Part shown: positions 16,228 to 26,404 of the stretch, one piece after another
Position numbering within the stretch: the first letter of the stretch is position 1
Layout of the letters: every line of letters starts with the position of its first letter
Assembly (NCBI GenBank): GCA_965145485.1
Contig: CBCTCU010000005.1
Coordinates: 45,271 to 109,270 of the forward strand
Origin: CABQCM01 sp965145485
GTDB taxonomy: Bacteria; Bacillota; Clostridia; Oscillospirales; Acutalibacteraceae
Reading direction: 5' to 3'
DNA length: 64,000 nt
Translations under genes and position numbers: made by a program
The notes under the pieces: model-generated
The model's input: only the letters and a program-made list of their open reading frames with translations
Told to the model about the DNA's origin: nothing
Databases searched by the model: none

Positions 16228-19200
16228 TCATTCGAACGCCGTAATCAAAAGCACCGAGTACTGTAGTATTTTTAAGGCGTCGTAAGCATCCGCCCGGCCA
16301 TCGTGCGTAACGTCGGCCGCCTCCAGCGCGGCTGCATCCAGCTCGACTAGTTTTACCGAATGCTGCAATACCTTCAAGGCGTCATGGGCATTGACCTCGC
16401 CATCGCCGTCTACATCGCCTGGTGAAATCACAGTGCCCACAACCTCCACCGCAAAGCTTGCGGTCTGGCCGTCGTAGGTTACCGTCAGGTTTTGCACTCC
16501 GGTTTTCTCGGGCTGATATCCGGTCACCGTATACCCGGTGACCGTCTCTTCCCTGCCGTTGGAGTATGTCTGCTTGACCACCAGGCCGTAGCTGTCAAAC
16601 TCTTCCCCCAGCTCGTAGGTCAGCTTCAGCGGCAGCCCGACCACCTTGATGCCGGTTTTTTCGGGCGCATTCACCTGCACGGCCAGCGCAGCGGTTAGTC
16701 CGCCGGCGCTTAAGGTGACCGTCTGCTCGCCCAGCTTCTCCGGATCGTATCCCTCCGCCTCGATGTTCTCAATCGCGATCGGGGTCGTGACGCCATCCTC
16801 ATAGACGCCCGTCAACCGCATGCCGGACAGATCGAGCGGCTGCCCCTGAAGATAGGTCGTGGTATCGGGCTGTTTTTCCATTTGCAGGGATTGCAGGGCG
16901 CAAGGATAGGTAATTTGATCCAAACCAATCTGCACGCCGGTGCTGTCTGCATTTTTGCCCGCCAGTTCCAACCGCAGGAAATGGTCGCCCGCTTTCAGAT
17001 TCAGCCCGGAATAAGAATAGGTCTGTATGGCCCCCGCAGGGCTGTAGAAATCAATGGTATCGATCAGCGTTTCATCCACAAAGAGCCTCGCGGTTCCATA
17101 GCCTTGCCCCTTGGCAAAGGTAAAGTTCAGCTCGTCTATATCCTTGCCAAGGCCGAGGTAAAATTTAATATAGGAATTCTCTTCCCCGCCGTCGAACACC
17201 ATAAGGCGGTGCCCTTTCCACGTCTTTGTTTGAAAGGCGCCCGCGCCGCCGATAAAATTCACCGTAAGGTCCTCGCCCTCAATGCATCCGGACTGAGGCT
17301 GTCCATGGTAAATTCGTATGGTGTCAAGACCAAGCAGATATCCGGCCGACAAATCGTTTTTGCCCACGTTTTTCACAGTCAGCACATGCTCTCCGGCCGA
17401 AAGCTCAACCTGTCCGAGAGAGAGATAGTCGGCCCGCATCAGGGCAGGCTGGTATGTGTCGACCGGGCCGCCGATCTCGTTGCCGTCGAGGAGAAACTGG
17501 AATTTGCCATAGTCCGCCGCCATGCAGACGCCGACCTGGAAATCGCCCCGATATGGCTGAGGGAGCACAAAGGAGAGCTTGAGCTCTTCTCCCGGCTCCT
17601 GGACGCCGTGCCAGAAAAGCTGCCCTGTGCCATGCGTAAAGGGGATCGGCTGCACGTCGCACCCCTGCGCGCCACCGGCGTCGAGTACCGTCATGCTCTC
17701 CGCCTCGACAACCAGATTGTCCTCGCTGACCTCAGCCTCCTTTTGGGGGGTCAGCACCAGACAGTCGAGCCCAAACAGGTAATGGACCCCGCTTTTCCCC
17801 ACAATTTCCACCTTGAGGACATGCCGCCCCTTGGCCAGGTGGATATCGCTCGCCGCCAGGCCGCAGGTGCGCACAACCCCGGCCCCGCAGCCGTCAAAGG
17901 TGCCCAACGGCACATCGTCAACCGATACGTCAACAATCCCATAGTCGCCAGCCCGGGTCATATAAAGCTGCAGCGTACCGGAAAAATCCTCCTGCACATC
18001 AAAATACAGCTCCAACGTCTCGCCGGGGCCTAACGCGTCGGGGGGCAATACCGCGCCGGTCGCGGGGTCGGTAAAATCCCTCCACCACAGTTGGGCGTTG
18101 CCCGAATACTCGTTGCCCGGCTGATTCCATCCGGACATAAGCTGCGTATCCAGCACGCCGTTGCTCAGCGACTTTACCGCCAGTTCTTCCCCTTCCAACA
18201 CACACGGGGATGGATCGCGTCCGCTGTCGAACACCAGCGAATCGAGGGCAAGGCTGCGCCCGGTGGAAGCCTCATCCCCGTCCTGGCGCGCCGTAAATAC
18301 CAGCTTGTGCTCCCCCTCAGACAGGGAGAACCGTCCAAAATCCAGCTGCCCGCCCGAACACAAAATCGGGTTGTAAAAATCGAGGGAGCGGATGCTCTCG
18401 CCATCGAGCGTGATGTCATAGCGGCCTCCCGAAGGCAATTTGCCCGTCACAAAGAGCAGATTCCCCTCGAATGGGCTGGGTAAATCCATAGTCAGAGTCA
18501 GGCTGTCCCCGGCGTTGTCTGCGTCGTATAACAGATACTTGTCGCCGCCAAACGGCAGGGTCTCGGTACCCAGTACCGGCGCTTGCACGGTCGCTTTTCC
18601 GCCTTGGACGGCGTTGGGCAGGGCCTCTGCTTCCAATCGCAGATTGGTCACCTTTTTATAAAAATCCGTCCGTTGCTCGTAGCTCAGTTTTCCATAGGGA
18701 TCGGTTCCCCCAACCGACAAATACCAGTATGCGGTGGTGGCGTATTCGGCCATATTGGCTGATAAGTATTGCTCGAGCGCCCCCTCAAAGCTTGTGAAAA
18801 AGGGTATGCTGTCGGCTAAATGCACCCGTGTGTTGGTGATATGCCCGCGGAAAGCGTTGGGATCCTCGACAAAGGGCTGGGCATGGTAGGCCTGGGAAAA
18901 CTCCGTCCGGTCGCCCCATGCGTAACCGAAATAATCCTCGGTACCGGTGCCGAACCAGGAGGGGAAATCCTCGCCGTCGACAAAAAATTTCTCGTCGCCT
19001 TCTCCCCACCATCCGTAGTCGCCCTTTTCATAAACATGCAGCGACATCCCGACAAATCGCCCGGCCCCCTCGGTTTCGAGCACCGTGCAGTCGGGGTAGC
19101 GGTCGCTGCGCATATCCTCCCCGTGGTTGCGTTCCCACTTGGCGTGGAAGCGGGTATACCGCTCAATCGGTTGGCTCAGCGGCGCCGTCGCGGTGCTGAC

Positions 19201-20271
19201 CGTGAGATTGGCCGCATACAGGCCGTCGTTTTCAATCACAATGCGGGCCCCGTCGGCATAGGGCATAAAGAAATAGCAGTAAAACCAGCCGTCCTCTGCC
19301 CTTCCCAGCGTCAGCATCGAAGCCGCATGGCCGGTCGGCGTGCCGAAGAAATCGCCCAGCGGCGCAAACACCGAGGGGGTGGTTTCCCCATCCCAGTACA
19401 TGGACACGCTCAGCTCCTGCGCGCGGTCCCATATCTGCTGGTCGGTGAGGGTATCGCTGTCGGACAGCCTGACGCGGAACTCGGACAAAGCGCCCTGCCC
19501 CTCCGCCTCGTATACCACCGTGGACGATCCGCCAAAAATCACGTGGTTTTGCTCGGTCCTCGTAGAGGAATCGGTCGGGTTTTCTCCCAGGCGGTTTTTG
19601 AAAAAGTCGTTGGCCATTTGCAGCGCCGCCTTTTGCTCGGCGCTGAACTGCCGGGGCATGGTTTCCACGGTGCAGCCCTCGCCGAAGAGGACATAATGGA
19701 ACTGGTAATACGCCCCCCAGCCGTCGCGAAGGATGATTTTGCAGGATTCGTTGAACGAAATAGGGACGTAGTTGTTGTATCCCTGCGCCGCCGTTTTGTA
19801 GCACAGCCCATCCAATCCGGCAAACGGCCCTTGCGCCGTCAGGAATTCCTGAAAAGAGGAAAACGAATAAAGCTGGCCGTCCAGATACAGATCAATGGCG
19901 CCGCTCTCGGGCTGGGCCGACCAGCTTCGCACGATCGCGCCGGGCCCCTGCGCGTCCATCACCAGCACGCCGTGTCCGCGCTCGTCGTTGACCTCGGAAA
20001 TGACGCCGTAATTATCCCCGTTATCCGCCCAGCCAACATATTGGCCGGTGGCCTCATCGTACTTGGACGCCCTGGAATACGACGATGCCTCCAGGGTTTT
20101 TTCCCCGTCGTCGGGAAGCAGGGCCAGCCTCTGTGCGTCGGTGAGCATGGATACCAGGTCGACATAGGAATAGTTCCTGCCCGGCTGGGCCTGGGGCGAA
20201 GCCGCCAAAGCCGGCCCAAAGCCCATGGCGGCCATCGCCGCGGATAGCAAAACTGCCAATGTTTTCTTCAT
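16228..20271 (-). CDS. Secreted GH172 (DUF2961) enzyme with CBM-like and Ig-like modules and dockerin
   Basis: A 1347-residue extracellular glycan-active enzyme. Signal peptide 1-24 (MKKTLAVLLSAAMAAMGFG). Residues about 30-540 form the DUF2961 catalytic region, now family GH172: 'YNNYVPISFNESCKIIL' and 'WFGTGTEDYFGYAW' (about 440) are hallmark segments. GH172 members act on fructo- or arabino-furanosides; the substrate here is not predictable. About 560-1124 holds four repeated beta-sandwich modules with 'AGEHVL' and 'GLDxI' endings, resembling carbohydrate-binding modules. Two Big_3-like Ig domains follow (1127-1280). The dockerin is at about 1284-1347 ('DVDGDGEVNAHDALKVLQHS', 'DVTHDGRADAYDALKILQYS'). 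Start taken at 20271 because GGGAGAGG lies 9-12 nt upstream. Confidence 0.93.
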   Translation of the reverse strand: MKKTLAVLLSAAMAAMGFGPALAASPQAQPGRNYSYVDLVSMLTDAQRLALLPDDGEKTLEASSYSRASKYDEATGQYVGWADNGDNYGVISEVNDERGHGVLVMDAQGPGAIVRSWSAQPESGAIDLYLDGQLYSFSSFQEFLTAQGPFAGLDGLCYKTAAQGYNNYVPISFNESCKIILRDGWGAYYQFHYVLFGEGCTVETMPRQFSAEQKAALQMANDFFKNRLGENPTDSSTRTEQNHVIFGGSSTVVYEAEGQGALSEFRVRLSDSDTLTDQQIWDRAQELSVSMYWDGETTPSVFAPLGDFFGTPTGHAASMLTLGRAEDGWFYCYFFMPYADGARIVIENDGLYAANLTVSTATAPLSQPIERYTRFHAKWERNHGEDMRSDRYPDCTVLETEGAGRFVGMSLHVYEKGDYGWWGEGDEKFFVDGEDFPSWFGTGTEDYFGYAWGDRTEFSQAYHAQPFVEDPNAFRGHITNTRVHLADSIPFFTSFEGALEQYLSANMAEYATTAYWYLSVGGTDPYGKLSYEQRTDFYKKVTNLRLEAEALPNAVQGGKATVQAPVLGTETLPFGGDKYLLYDADNAGDSLTLTMDLPSPFEGNLLFVTGKLPSGGRYDITLDGESIRSLDFYNPILCSGGQLDFGRFSLSEGEHKLVFTARQDGDEASTGRSLALDSLVFDSGRDPSPCVLEGEELAVKSLSNGVLDTQLMSGWNQPGNEYSGNAQLWWRDFTDPATGAVLPPDALGPGETLELYFDVQEDFSGTLQLYMTRAGDYGIVDVSVDDVPLGTFDGCGAGVVRTCGLAASDIHLAKGRHVLKVEIVGKSGVHYLFGLDCLVLTPQKEAEVSEDNLVVEAESMTVLDAGGAQGCDVQPIPFTHGTGQLFWHGVQEPGEELKLSFVLPQPYRGDFQVGVCMAADYGKFQFLLDGNEIGGPVDTYQPALMRADYLSLGQVELSAGEHVLTVKNVGKNDLSAGYLLGLDTIRIYHGQPQSGCIEGEDLTVNFIGGAGAFQTKTWKGHRLMVFDGGEENSYIKFYLGLGKDIDELNFTFAKGQGYGTARLFVDETLIDTIDFYSPAGAIQTYSYSGLNLKAGDHFLRLELAGKNADSTGVQIGLDQITYPCALQSLQMEKQPDTTTYLQGQPLDLSGMRLTGVYEDGVTTPIAIENIEAEGYDPEKLGEQTVTLSAGGLTAALAVQVNAPEKTGIKVVGLPLKLTYELGEEFDSYGLVVKQTYSNGREETVTGYTVTGYQPEKTGVQNLTVTYDGQTASFAVEVVGTVISPGDVDGDGEVNAHDALKVLQHSVKLVELDAAALEAADVTHDGRADAYDALKILQYSVLLITAFE

Positions 20272-20441
20272 GCTTTTCATCCTCTCCCACAAAAGAATCC
20301 AACAGCTTCCGGTTGCTTATATTATATATAAACATAAAAATCAGGAAAATCCATGCTGATAATTGCTAATTGATTATCAAAAATTGCTAACCCTGCCTTA
20401 CAAAATGGGTCAAAATCGTTTGCAAAAGCGGTACAACAGGC

Positions 20442-20470
20442 TAGACACGGCGAAAAAAAGAGTGTATAAT
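20442..20470 (+). promoter_or_regulatory. Promoter of the dehydrogenase gene at 20540
   Basis: TAGACA (20442-20447), 17-bp spacer, TATAAT (20465-20470) with TG just upstream. About 70 bp before the start codon. Confidence 0.65.
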
Positions 20471-20539
20471 AGCATTTGAATACAGAAAAATAGGAAAACA
20501 TTGGCCAGAGGCCAAAACCGTACAGAAAGGGGTTCTATT

Positions 20540-21805
20540 ATGAAAACAAAAGCCGTGCGCATTTACGGCGAAATGGACCTGCGGCTGGAGGAGTTTGAGC
20601 TCCCCCCCATGCAGGACGACGAGGTTATTGTCAAAGTCATTTCCGACAGCGTCTGCATGTCCTCCTACAAAGCGGCCATGCAGGGCGCGAAGCATAAACG
20701 AGTCCCCAACGACGTCGCGCAGAACCCGACCATCATCGGCCATGAATTCTGCGGCGAGGTAGTCGACGTGGGCGCTAAACGCCAGGGGATGTTCCAAAAA
20801 GGCGACAAGGTTGCCCTCCAGCCCGCCCTCAACGATCCCACCGATCCCTACTCCGCCCCGGGCTACTCCTTCCGCTATATCGGCGGCGACGCAACCTATG
20901 TCATCATTCCCGCTAAGGTCATCGACCTCGGCTGCCTGCTCAAGTACACCGGCGAAGGTTACTTCTATGGCTCCCTGAGCGAGCCGGTCGCCTGCATTAT
21001 CGGCGGTTTCCACACCAGCTATCACACCGTACCGGGGCGTTACACCCATACCATGGATATCAAAATGGGCGGTAAGATGGCCATTCTCGCCGGGGCAGGG
21101 CCCATGGGCCTGGGGGCTATCGACTATGCCATCCACCGCGATTGCCATCCCTCCCTGCTGGTGGTGACCGACGTCGACGACGCCCGCCTTGCGCGCGCCG
21201 CCTCCATCTACACCCCCGAGGACGCCGCCAAATTCGGCGTCGAGCTGCACTATGTCAATACCGGTAAGGCCGACGACCCGGCCAAGGCACTGCGCGACCT
21301 GACCGGCGGCACGGGCTACGACGATGTGTTCGTCTACGCGCCGGTCGCCCCGGTGGTCGAGCAGGGCAGCGCCATTTTGGGCCACGACGGCTGTTTGAAC
21401 TTCTTCGCCGGCCCGACCAACACCGCCTTTACCGCCCCCTTTAACTTCTACAATGTCCACTATGACAACACCCACATCGCCGGCAACTCGGGCAGCAACC
21501 TCGACGATGTTTACGAGGCCATCTCGATGATGAGCCGCGGGCAGATCCAGCCCAATTCGATGATCACCCACGTGGGCGGGCTGGACAGCGCGGTCGACAC
21601 CATCAAAAACCTGCCCAACATCCCCGGCGGCAAAAAGCTGGTGTACACCCACATCTCGATGCCCATGACCGCGATCGCCGACTTTGCCAAGCTGGGGGAA
21701 AGCGACCCGATGTTCCAAAAGCTGGCCGAGCTGGTGGAGAAAAACAACGGCCTGTGGAACGTGGAGGCCGAGCGGTATCTGCTCGAAAACGCCAAGCCCC
21801 TTTGA
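20540..21805 (+). CDS. Zinc-type alcohol dehydrogenase, sorbose-1-phosphate reductase-like
   Basis: A 421-residue medium-chain dehydrogenase. The N-terminal half has the catalytic-domain pattern 'IIGHEFCGEVVDVGAKRQGM' and 'FQKGDKVALQPAL'; the nucleotide domain has 'MAILAGAGPMGLGAIDYAI'. The extra length and 'GGFHTSYHTVPGRYTHTMDI' match the subgroup annotated as L-sorbose-1-phosphate reductase, which would make glucitol-6-phosphate. The substrate is an inference from resemblance. ATG at 20540 follows GAAAGGGG. fsa lies 300 bp downstream on the same strand; together they suggest sugar-phosphate interconversion. Confidence 0.88.
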   Translation: MKTKAVRIYGEMDLRLEEFELPPMQDDEVIVKVISDSVCMSSYKAAMQGAKHKRVPNDVAQNPTIIGHEFCGEVVDVGAKRQGMFQKGDKVALQPALNDPTDPYSAPGYSFRYIGGDATYVIIPAKVIDLGCLLKYTGEGYFYGSLSEPVACIIGGFHTSYHTVPGRYTHTMDIKMGGKMAILAGAGPMGLGAIDYAIHRDCHPSLLVVTDVDDARLARAASIYTPEDAAKFGVELHYVNTGKADDPAKALRDLTGGTGYDDVFVYAPVAPVVEQGSAILGHDGCLNFFAGPTNTAFTAPFNFYNVHYDNTHIAGNSGSNLDDVYEAISMMSRGQIQPNSMITHVGGLDSAVDTIKNLPNIPGGKKLVYTHISMPMTAIADFAKLGESDPMFQKLAELVEKNNGLWNVEAERYLLENAKPL

Positions 21806-22054
21806 TCCCTGCCACACCCCGGCAGAGCCTGCTGTGCGCCGCCCGGCGGCGCGCAGCGCAACGGCCGGATAGCGCGCCTTGGGCCGCCGGTACCCGGCGG
21901 ATGGCCTGGCCCGCATCTGCGCGTGCCTGCCGTCAGGGCCGGCCGCTTACGGCAACGCCCCGCCCGGCATCTTAGGCGGCTTGTGCCCGCTGTCCCGCCG
22001 ACAGGCGCTTGTTGCCCCCGGCAGGTACAACCCGGCGTAAAGTTGTCATCCCCC

Positions 22055-22080
22055 TGAGGGGCCCTTTTGCGGGCCTCTCA
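22055..22080 (+). promoter_or_regulatory. Hairpin in the leader of fsa
   Basis: TGAGGGGCCC / GGGCCTCTCA (one G-U pair) around TTTTGC, 25 nt before the fsa start. Could be an attenuating, processing or stabilising structure between the two sugar-phosphate genes. Confidence 0.4.
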
Positions 22081-22105
22081 AGGAATAATAAATGGAGGAA
22101 ACAGC

Positions 22106-22756
22106 ATGAAAATCTTTCTGGACAGCGCAAATCTGGATGATGTGAGAAAGGCTTACGACATGGGCGCCATCACCGGCGTCACCACCAACCCCACCATCAT
22201 CTCCCGCGAGGGGCGCAAATTTGACGACATTCTGAGCGACGTGACCGCCATCATGAAGGACGGCGTGGTCTTCGCCGAGGTCCTCAGCGTCGACTCGGAG
22301 GGCATGATCGAGGAGGGCCGCCGCCTGGCTGCCAAGAGCCCGAATATTGTGGTAAAAATCCCGATGATCCCCGAGGGGCTCAAGGCGGTAAAAACCCTCT
22401 CCAGCGAGGGCATTACGGTGTGTGTAACGGTGGTCTATTCCGCTCCCCAGGCCATCCTCGCGGCCAACGCGGGCGCCTCTTATGTCGCCCCCTTCATCGG
22501 CCGTATGGATGACATCGGTGAAAACGGCCTGAATCTGGCCGCCGAGATCCGCGAGATCTTTGACGCGCAGGGCATCGAGACCAAGATCGTCGCCGCTTCG
22601 GTCCGTCATCCGGTGCATGTCATCGAGCTGGCCAAGATGGGCGTCGACGTCGCCACCATGCCCTTCAAGGTCATCATGCAGATGGCCACCAATCCCAACT
22701 CGCAGCGTGCGGTGGAGGGCTTCCTCAAGGATTGGGAAAAGGTCCCCAAGGACTAA
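22106..22756 (+). CDS. fsa: Fructose-6-phosphate aldolase / transaldolase-like protein
   Basis: 216 residues, the size of the short FSA/TalC class I aldolases. 'MKIFLDSANLDDVRKAYDMG' and 'GVTTNPTIISREG' are the family N-terminus; the Schiff-base Lys lies in 'NIVVKIPMI', and 'YVAPFIGRMDDIGENG' and 'TKIVAASVRHPVHV' are conserved barrel segments. It either splits or forms fructose-6-phosphate (FSA) or transfers dihydroxyacetone (transaldolase). The family cannot be separated reliably by eye, and in many Clostridia this protein serves as the transaldolase. ATG at 22106 follows AAATGGAGGAAACAGC. Confidence 0.93.
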   Translation: MKIFLDSANLDDVRKAYDMGAITGVTTNPTIISREGRKFDDILSDVTAIMKDGVVFAEVLSVDSEGMIEEGRRLAAKSPNIVVKIPMIPEGLKAVKTLSSEGITVCVTVVYSAPQAILAANAGASYVAPFIGRMDDIGENGLNLAAEIREIFDAQGIETKIVAASVRHPVHVIELAKMGVDVATMPFKVIMQMATNPNSQRAVEGFLKDWEKVPKD

Positions 22757-22796
22757 GTTTTGCTACATAGCCCAATCCGCCTGTAGCGGATTGCAG

Positions 22797-22826
22797 CCGG
22801 CCCGGGTAAACCCGGGCCGGTTTTTT
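22797..22826 (+). terminator. Rho-independent terminator of fsa
   Basis: An 11-bp perfect stem CCGGCCCGGGT / ACCCGGGCCGG around AA, followed by six T. Confidence 0.93.
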
Positions 22827-23529
22827 GCTGCCCGTAATCGTGAAATCCCCCGCTTCGCCGGAGGAAGCGCCAATTCCGCGCGGGCAATGGGTTGGCCGAA
22901 AGGCACGCATCCATGCCCCCGCACCGACAGCTACGGCCACCCCCTCTTTGGGTACCGGCGCAGGGGGTGCGGTTCCCTTCGATAGGACAAAAAAGCAAAC
23001 AGCAGGCCCTTCCAGAACACCCCATCGTCTGGAAACCGGCGGCGCTGCTTGCCCGATTTTGCACCGATACGAGAAAGCTCCCCATCCTGCCGGTCTGGGA
23101 GAATCCCGCCTTTCAAGGAGAGCGCATGCCAACCATCCAAACGCCATGGATCCCTACCGGAAGCGACAGCCCGGTAGCGGCCGGGTATGCCCTGTGTCCC
23201 TCCATGCGGGTTTCCATGCGAGAACGGCCGTAAAGTGCATCCCCCTCCCTTCGCGCCGCCGTTTTCGAGGCGCTCTTGCCACAGCAAGGGCCTACGCCCG
23301 CCATCGCATCCCCGGCTGGCCAGGGCCGACGCCGTTCCCCTGGCCATAGCGTCCATGCTGTCATATCGCCCGTCCTTTCAGAATATATCTTAGGGAAGAT
23401 ATATAAACCACCGGCCCTGCTTTACGGCCCTATAGCCGCCTAGCGACTATGCGATGGCCGAAAAGGGAACCCGGTTGCCCCCGTTTTCTGAGGGCATGGA
23501 CAAAGGAGTGAAATGCGGGTGATGCAGCC
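22827..23529. other. Intergenic region between fsa and the ATPase gene
   Basis: About 700 bp of GC-rich DNA. I see no gene. A palindromic-repeat-like core (CTATAGCCGCC...GACTATGCGATGG) lies near 23430-23455. Several long open frames on both strands lack ribosome sites. Confidence 0.5.
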
Positions 23530-26205
23530 ATGACCACCGAAGGACGGGGCCTGACCGAGCGCGAGGTGGAACGCTCCCGCGAGGAGCACGGCAGCAACGA
23601 GCTGTCGCAAAAGAAACGCAAAGGGTTCTTTCACCAGTTTATCAGCAATTTCGGCGACCCCATCATCAAAATCCTGCTTGCCGCCCTGGCCGTCAATCTG
23701 ATTTTTTTGTTCCGCAATTTTGACTGGTACGAAACGGTCGGCATCGCCGTGGCCATCTTCCTGGCCACCTTTGTCTCCACCCTGTCCGAACATGGGAGCG
23801 AGTCGGCCTTTGAAAAGCTCCAGGAGGAGGCCCAGCGCACCCAGTGCCGGGTCAAACGCGCGGGGGGGCTGGCCCTCATCCCCTCGTCGGAGGTGGTGGT
23901 GGGCGACCTGGTGCTGCTGCAGGCCGGCGAACGGGTGCCGGCCGACGGCGTGATGGTAACCGGCCGGCTCGCGGCCGACCAGTCGGCCCTCAACGGCGAG
24001 AGCCGCGAGGTCGAGAAAAGGCCGGGGGCCGCCCCCGTTGGGGCTTTGTCCGGCGAGGATGCCCTCGCCTCCCCCAGCGCCCTGCTGCGGGGCACGGTCA
24101 TCTGCTCGGGCGAGGCGGTCATGCGGGTGACGGCGGTGGGCGACCACACCTTTTACGGCTCCCTCGCCCGCGAGGTACAGGACGAAACGAGAGAAAGCCC
24201 CCTAAAGGTACGCCTGTCCATGCTCGCGCGCACCTTGAGCCGGATCGGCTACTGCGCCGCCGTGCTGGTGGCCATCGCCGACCTGTTCAACTCCATTTTG
24301 CTCGACAACGGCTTTGACCCGGCCCGCATCGCGGCGAGCTGCTCCGACCTGCCCAACCTGATGAGCATCCTGCTCCACGCCCTCACCCTGGCCATCACGG
24401 TGGTGGTGGTCGCCGTGCCCGAAGGGCTGCCCATGATGATTACCCTCGTGCTCTCGCGCAACATGCGGCGCATGCTCAAGGACAACGTGCTCGTGCGCAA
24501 GCTGGTGGGGATCGAGACCTCGGGCAGCCTGAACATCCTCTTTACCGACAAAACCGGAACCCTGACGCGGGGCAAATTGCAGGTCAGCCGCCTGGTCGGC
24601 GGGGACGGGGCGGTCTATTCCAAGCCGGGCGAGCTGCGGCGAAAGGGGCTTTGGAAGCTCGTCGAGCTCTCCTGCGCCCGCAACAACGAAAGCATGGCCT
24701 CTGCGGGCAAGGCGCTGGGGGGCAACGCCACCGACCGCGCCCTGCTCGAGTACGTCCTCCCCCTCTCGCCCAAGCTGGAGCCGGCCGACGAAGGGGGCAG
24801 GGTGCCCTTTGACAGCGCCCGCAAATTCTCCGCCGTGCGGCTGCGGGGGGCCAAGGGGATCACCTTAGTCAAGGGCGCGCCCGAAAAAATCCTGCCCGCC
24901 TGCAACCGGTATTACGACGCCGACGGCAAGGTGCGCGAGCTGCAAAACCGCGGCAGGATCTCCTCCGCCTGGAATGAAATGACCGGCCACGCCATGCGGG
25001 TGCTCGCGCTGGCCGTATCCGAGACCGAGGTGACTGAGCGGGGCGAATTCACCCGGCTGATCCTGGTCGGCCTGCTCGGCATACGGGACGAGGTGCGCCC
25101 CCACGTGAAGTCGGCGGTATGCCAGGTGCGCAAAGCGGGGGTGCAGGTGGTCATGATCACAGGGGACAACAAGGACACGGCCGCCGCCATCGCCCGCGAA
25201 TGCGGCCTGCTGCCCCCGGCCGGCAGCGCTCCGGCAGGAAGCAGCGCCCGCGCGGTCATCACCTCCAGCGAGCTGGCCGGGCTGTCGGACGCCGAGCTGC
25301 GCCGGCGGCTGCCCGAGCTGCGTGTGGTCGCCCGCGCCCTGCCGTCCGACAAAAGCCGGCTGGTGCAGGCCGCGCAGGATATCGGGCTGGTGGCCGGCAT
25401 GACCGGGGACGGCATCAACGACGCCCCCGCCCTCAAAAAGGCCGACGTCGGCTTTGCCATGGGCAGCGGCACCGAGGTGGCCAAAGAGGCGGGCGACATC
25501 GTCATCCTCGACGACAATTTCGCCTCCATCACCCGGGCCATCCTGTATGGGCGCACCATATTCAAAAGCATCCGCAAATTTATCACCTACCAGCTCATCA
25601 TGAACCTGTGCGCGGTGGGGGTGTCGGTCATCGGCCCCTTTATCGGCATCGACACGCCCGTGACCATCATGCAGATGCTGTGGATCAACATCATCATGGA
25701 CACCCTGGGCGGCCTGGCCTTTGCCGGCGAGCCCCCGCTCGAGGAGTATATGGAGCAGCCCCCCAAAAGGCGGGAGGAGCCGGTGCTCAACCGCTACATG
25801 CTCGGCCAGATTCTCTGCATGGGGCTGTATACCGTGACCATGTGCGTCTGCTTTTTGAAGCTGCCCTGGTTCGGCGCGCTGTTTGGCAAAAACGACGCCG
25901 ACGACCTGATGACCGCCTTTTTCGCCCTCTTTATTTTTTCGGGCATCTTCAACTGCTTTAACGCCCGCACCTGCCGCCTGAACCCTCTCGCCAGCCTGCG
26001 GGGGAACAAATCGTTTATCCTGATCATGCTCTTTATCGCCACCATCCAGATCATTCTGATCTATTTCGGCGGAAGCCTCTTCCGCGCCAACGGCCTGTCC
26101 CTGCGCGAGCTGGCGCGAGTGCTGCTCATCGCCGGGTCGGTCCTGCCGGTGGATTTCTTCCGCAAGCTGATGCTGCGAAAATTCCACAGGCAGTGCGACG
26201 TCTAA
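23530..26205 (+). CDS. Calcium-transporting P-type ATPase (P2 type)
   Basis: An 891-residue membrane ion pump. Actuator loop 'DQSALNGESREVEKR' (150-164), TM4 'VVVVAVPEGLPMMI' (291-304) with the ion-binding Glu298, phosphorylation site Asp340 in 'DKTGTLT', the hinge 'MITGDNKDTAAAIAREC' and 'MTGDGINDAPALKKADVGFA', and TM6 'MLWINIIMDTLGGLAFAGEP'. The VPEGLP and WINIIMDTL motifs are closer to the plasma-membrane (IIB) than the SERCA (IIA) pattern. No N-terminal metal-binding domain. A small Ala/Gly/Ser insert follows 'CGLLPPAG'. The start overlaps the stop of a possible 6-codon leader frame (23513-23533). Confidence 0.95.
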   Translation: MTTEGRGLTEREVERSREEHGSNELSQKKRKGFFHQFISNFGDPIIKILLAALAVNLIFLFRNFDWYETVGIAVAIFLATFVSTLSEHGSESAFEKLQEEAQRTQCRVKRAGGLALIPSSEVVVGDLVLLQAGERVPADGVMVTGRLAADQSALNGESREVEKRPGAAPVGALSGEDALASPSALLRGTVICSGEAVMRVTAVGDHTFYGSLAREVQDETRESPLKVRLSMLARTLSRIGYCAAVLVAIADLFNSILLDNGFDPARIAASCSDLPNLMSILLHALTLAITVVVVAVPEGLPMMITLVLSRNMRRMLKDNVLVRKLVGIETSGSLNILFTDKTGTLTRGKLQVSRLVGGDGAVYSKPGELRRKGLWKLVELSCARNNESMASAGKALGGNATDRALLEYVLPLSPKLEPADEGGRVPFDSARKFSAVRLRGAKGITLVKGAPEKILPACNRYYDADGKVRELQNRGRISSAWNEMTGHAMRVLALAVSETEVTERGEFTRLILVGLLGIRDEVRPHVKSAVCQVRKAGVQVVMITGDNKDTAAAIARECGLLPPAGSAPAGSSARAVITSSELAGLSDAELRRRLPELRVVARALPSDKSRLVQAAQDIGLVAGMTGDGINDAPALKKADVGFAMGSGTEVAKEAGDIVILDDNFASITRAILYGRTIFKSIRKFITYQLIMNLCAVGVSVIGPFIGIDTPVTIMQMLWINIIMDTLGGLAFAGEPPLEEYMEQPPKRREEPVLNRYMLGQILCMGLYTVTMCVCFLKLPWFGALFGKNDADDLMTAFFALFIFSGIFNCFNARTCRLNPLASLRGNKSFILIMLFIATIQIILIYFGGSLFRANGLSLRELARVLLIAGSVLPVDFFRKLMLRKFHRQCDV

Positions 26206-26215
26206 GCCCATATTA

Positions 26216-26249
26216 CACAAGGCCCGCAGCGTATGCTGCGGGCCCTGTG
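26216..26249 (+). terminator. Hairpin after the ATPase gene
   Basis: GGCCCGCAGC / GCTGCGGGCC around GTAT, extended by CACAA / CTGTG. No T tract, so possibly an incomplete terminator. Confidence 0.55.
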
Positions 26250-26404
26250 CGTGGTATGGGGCGAGGGCAAGCCCTCTTTTGCGCGAGCAAGCCGATATGG
26301 CGACGCCCCTTTGGGCGGGACGGGGCCCTCCCCTGCCGGCTGAGGGCGCCATCCATCCGCTGGCCTAAGGCAGCGCACCGGCCGGCAATACCATCGCCCG
26401 GCCT

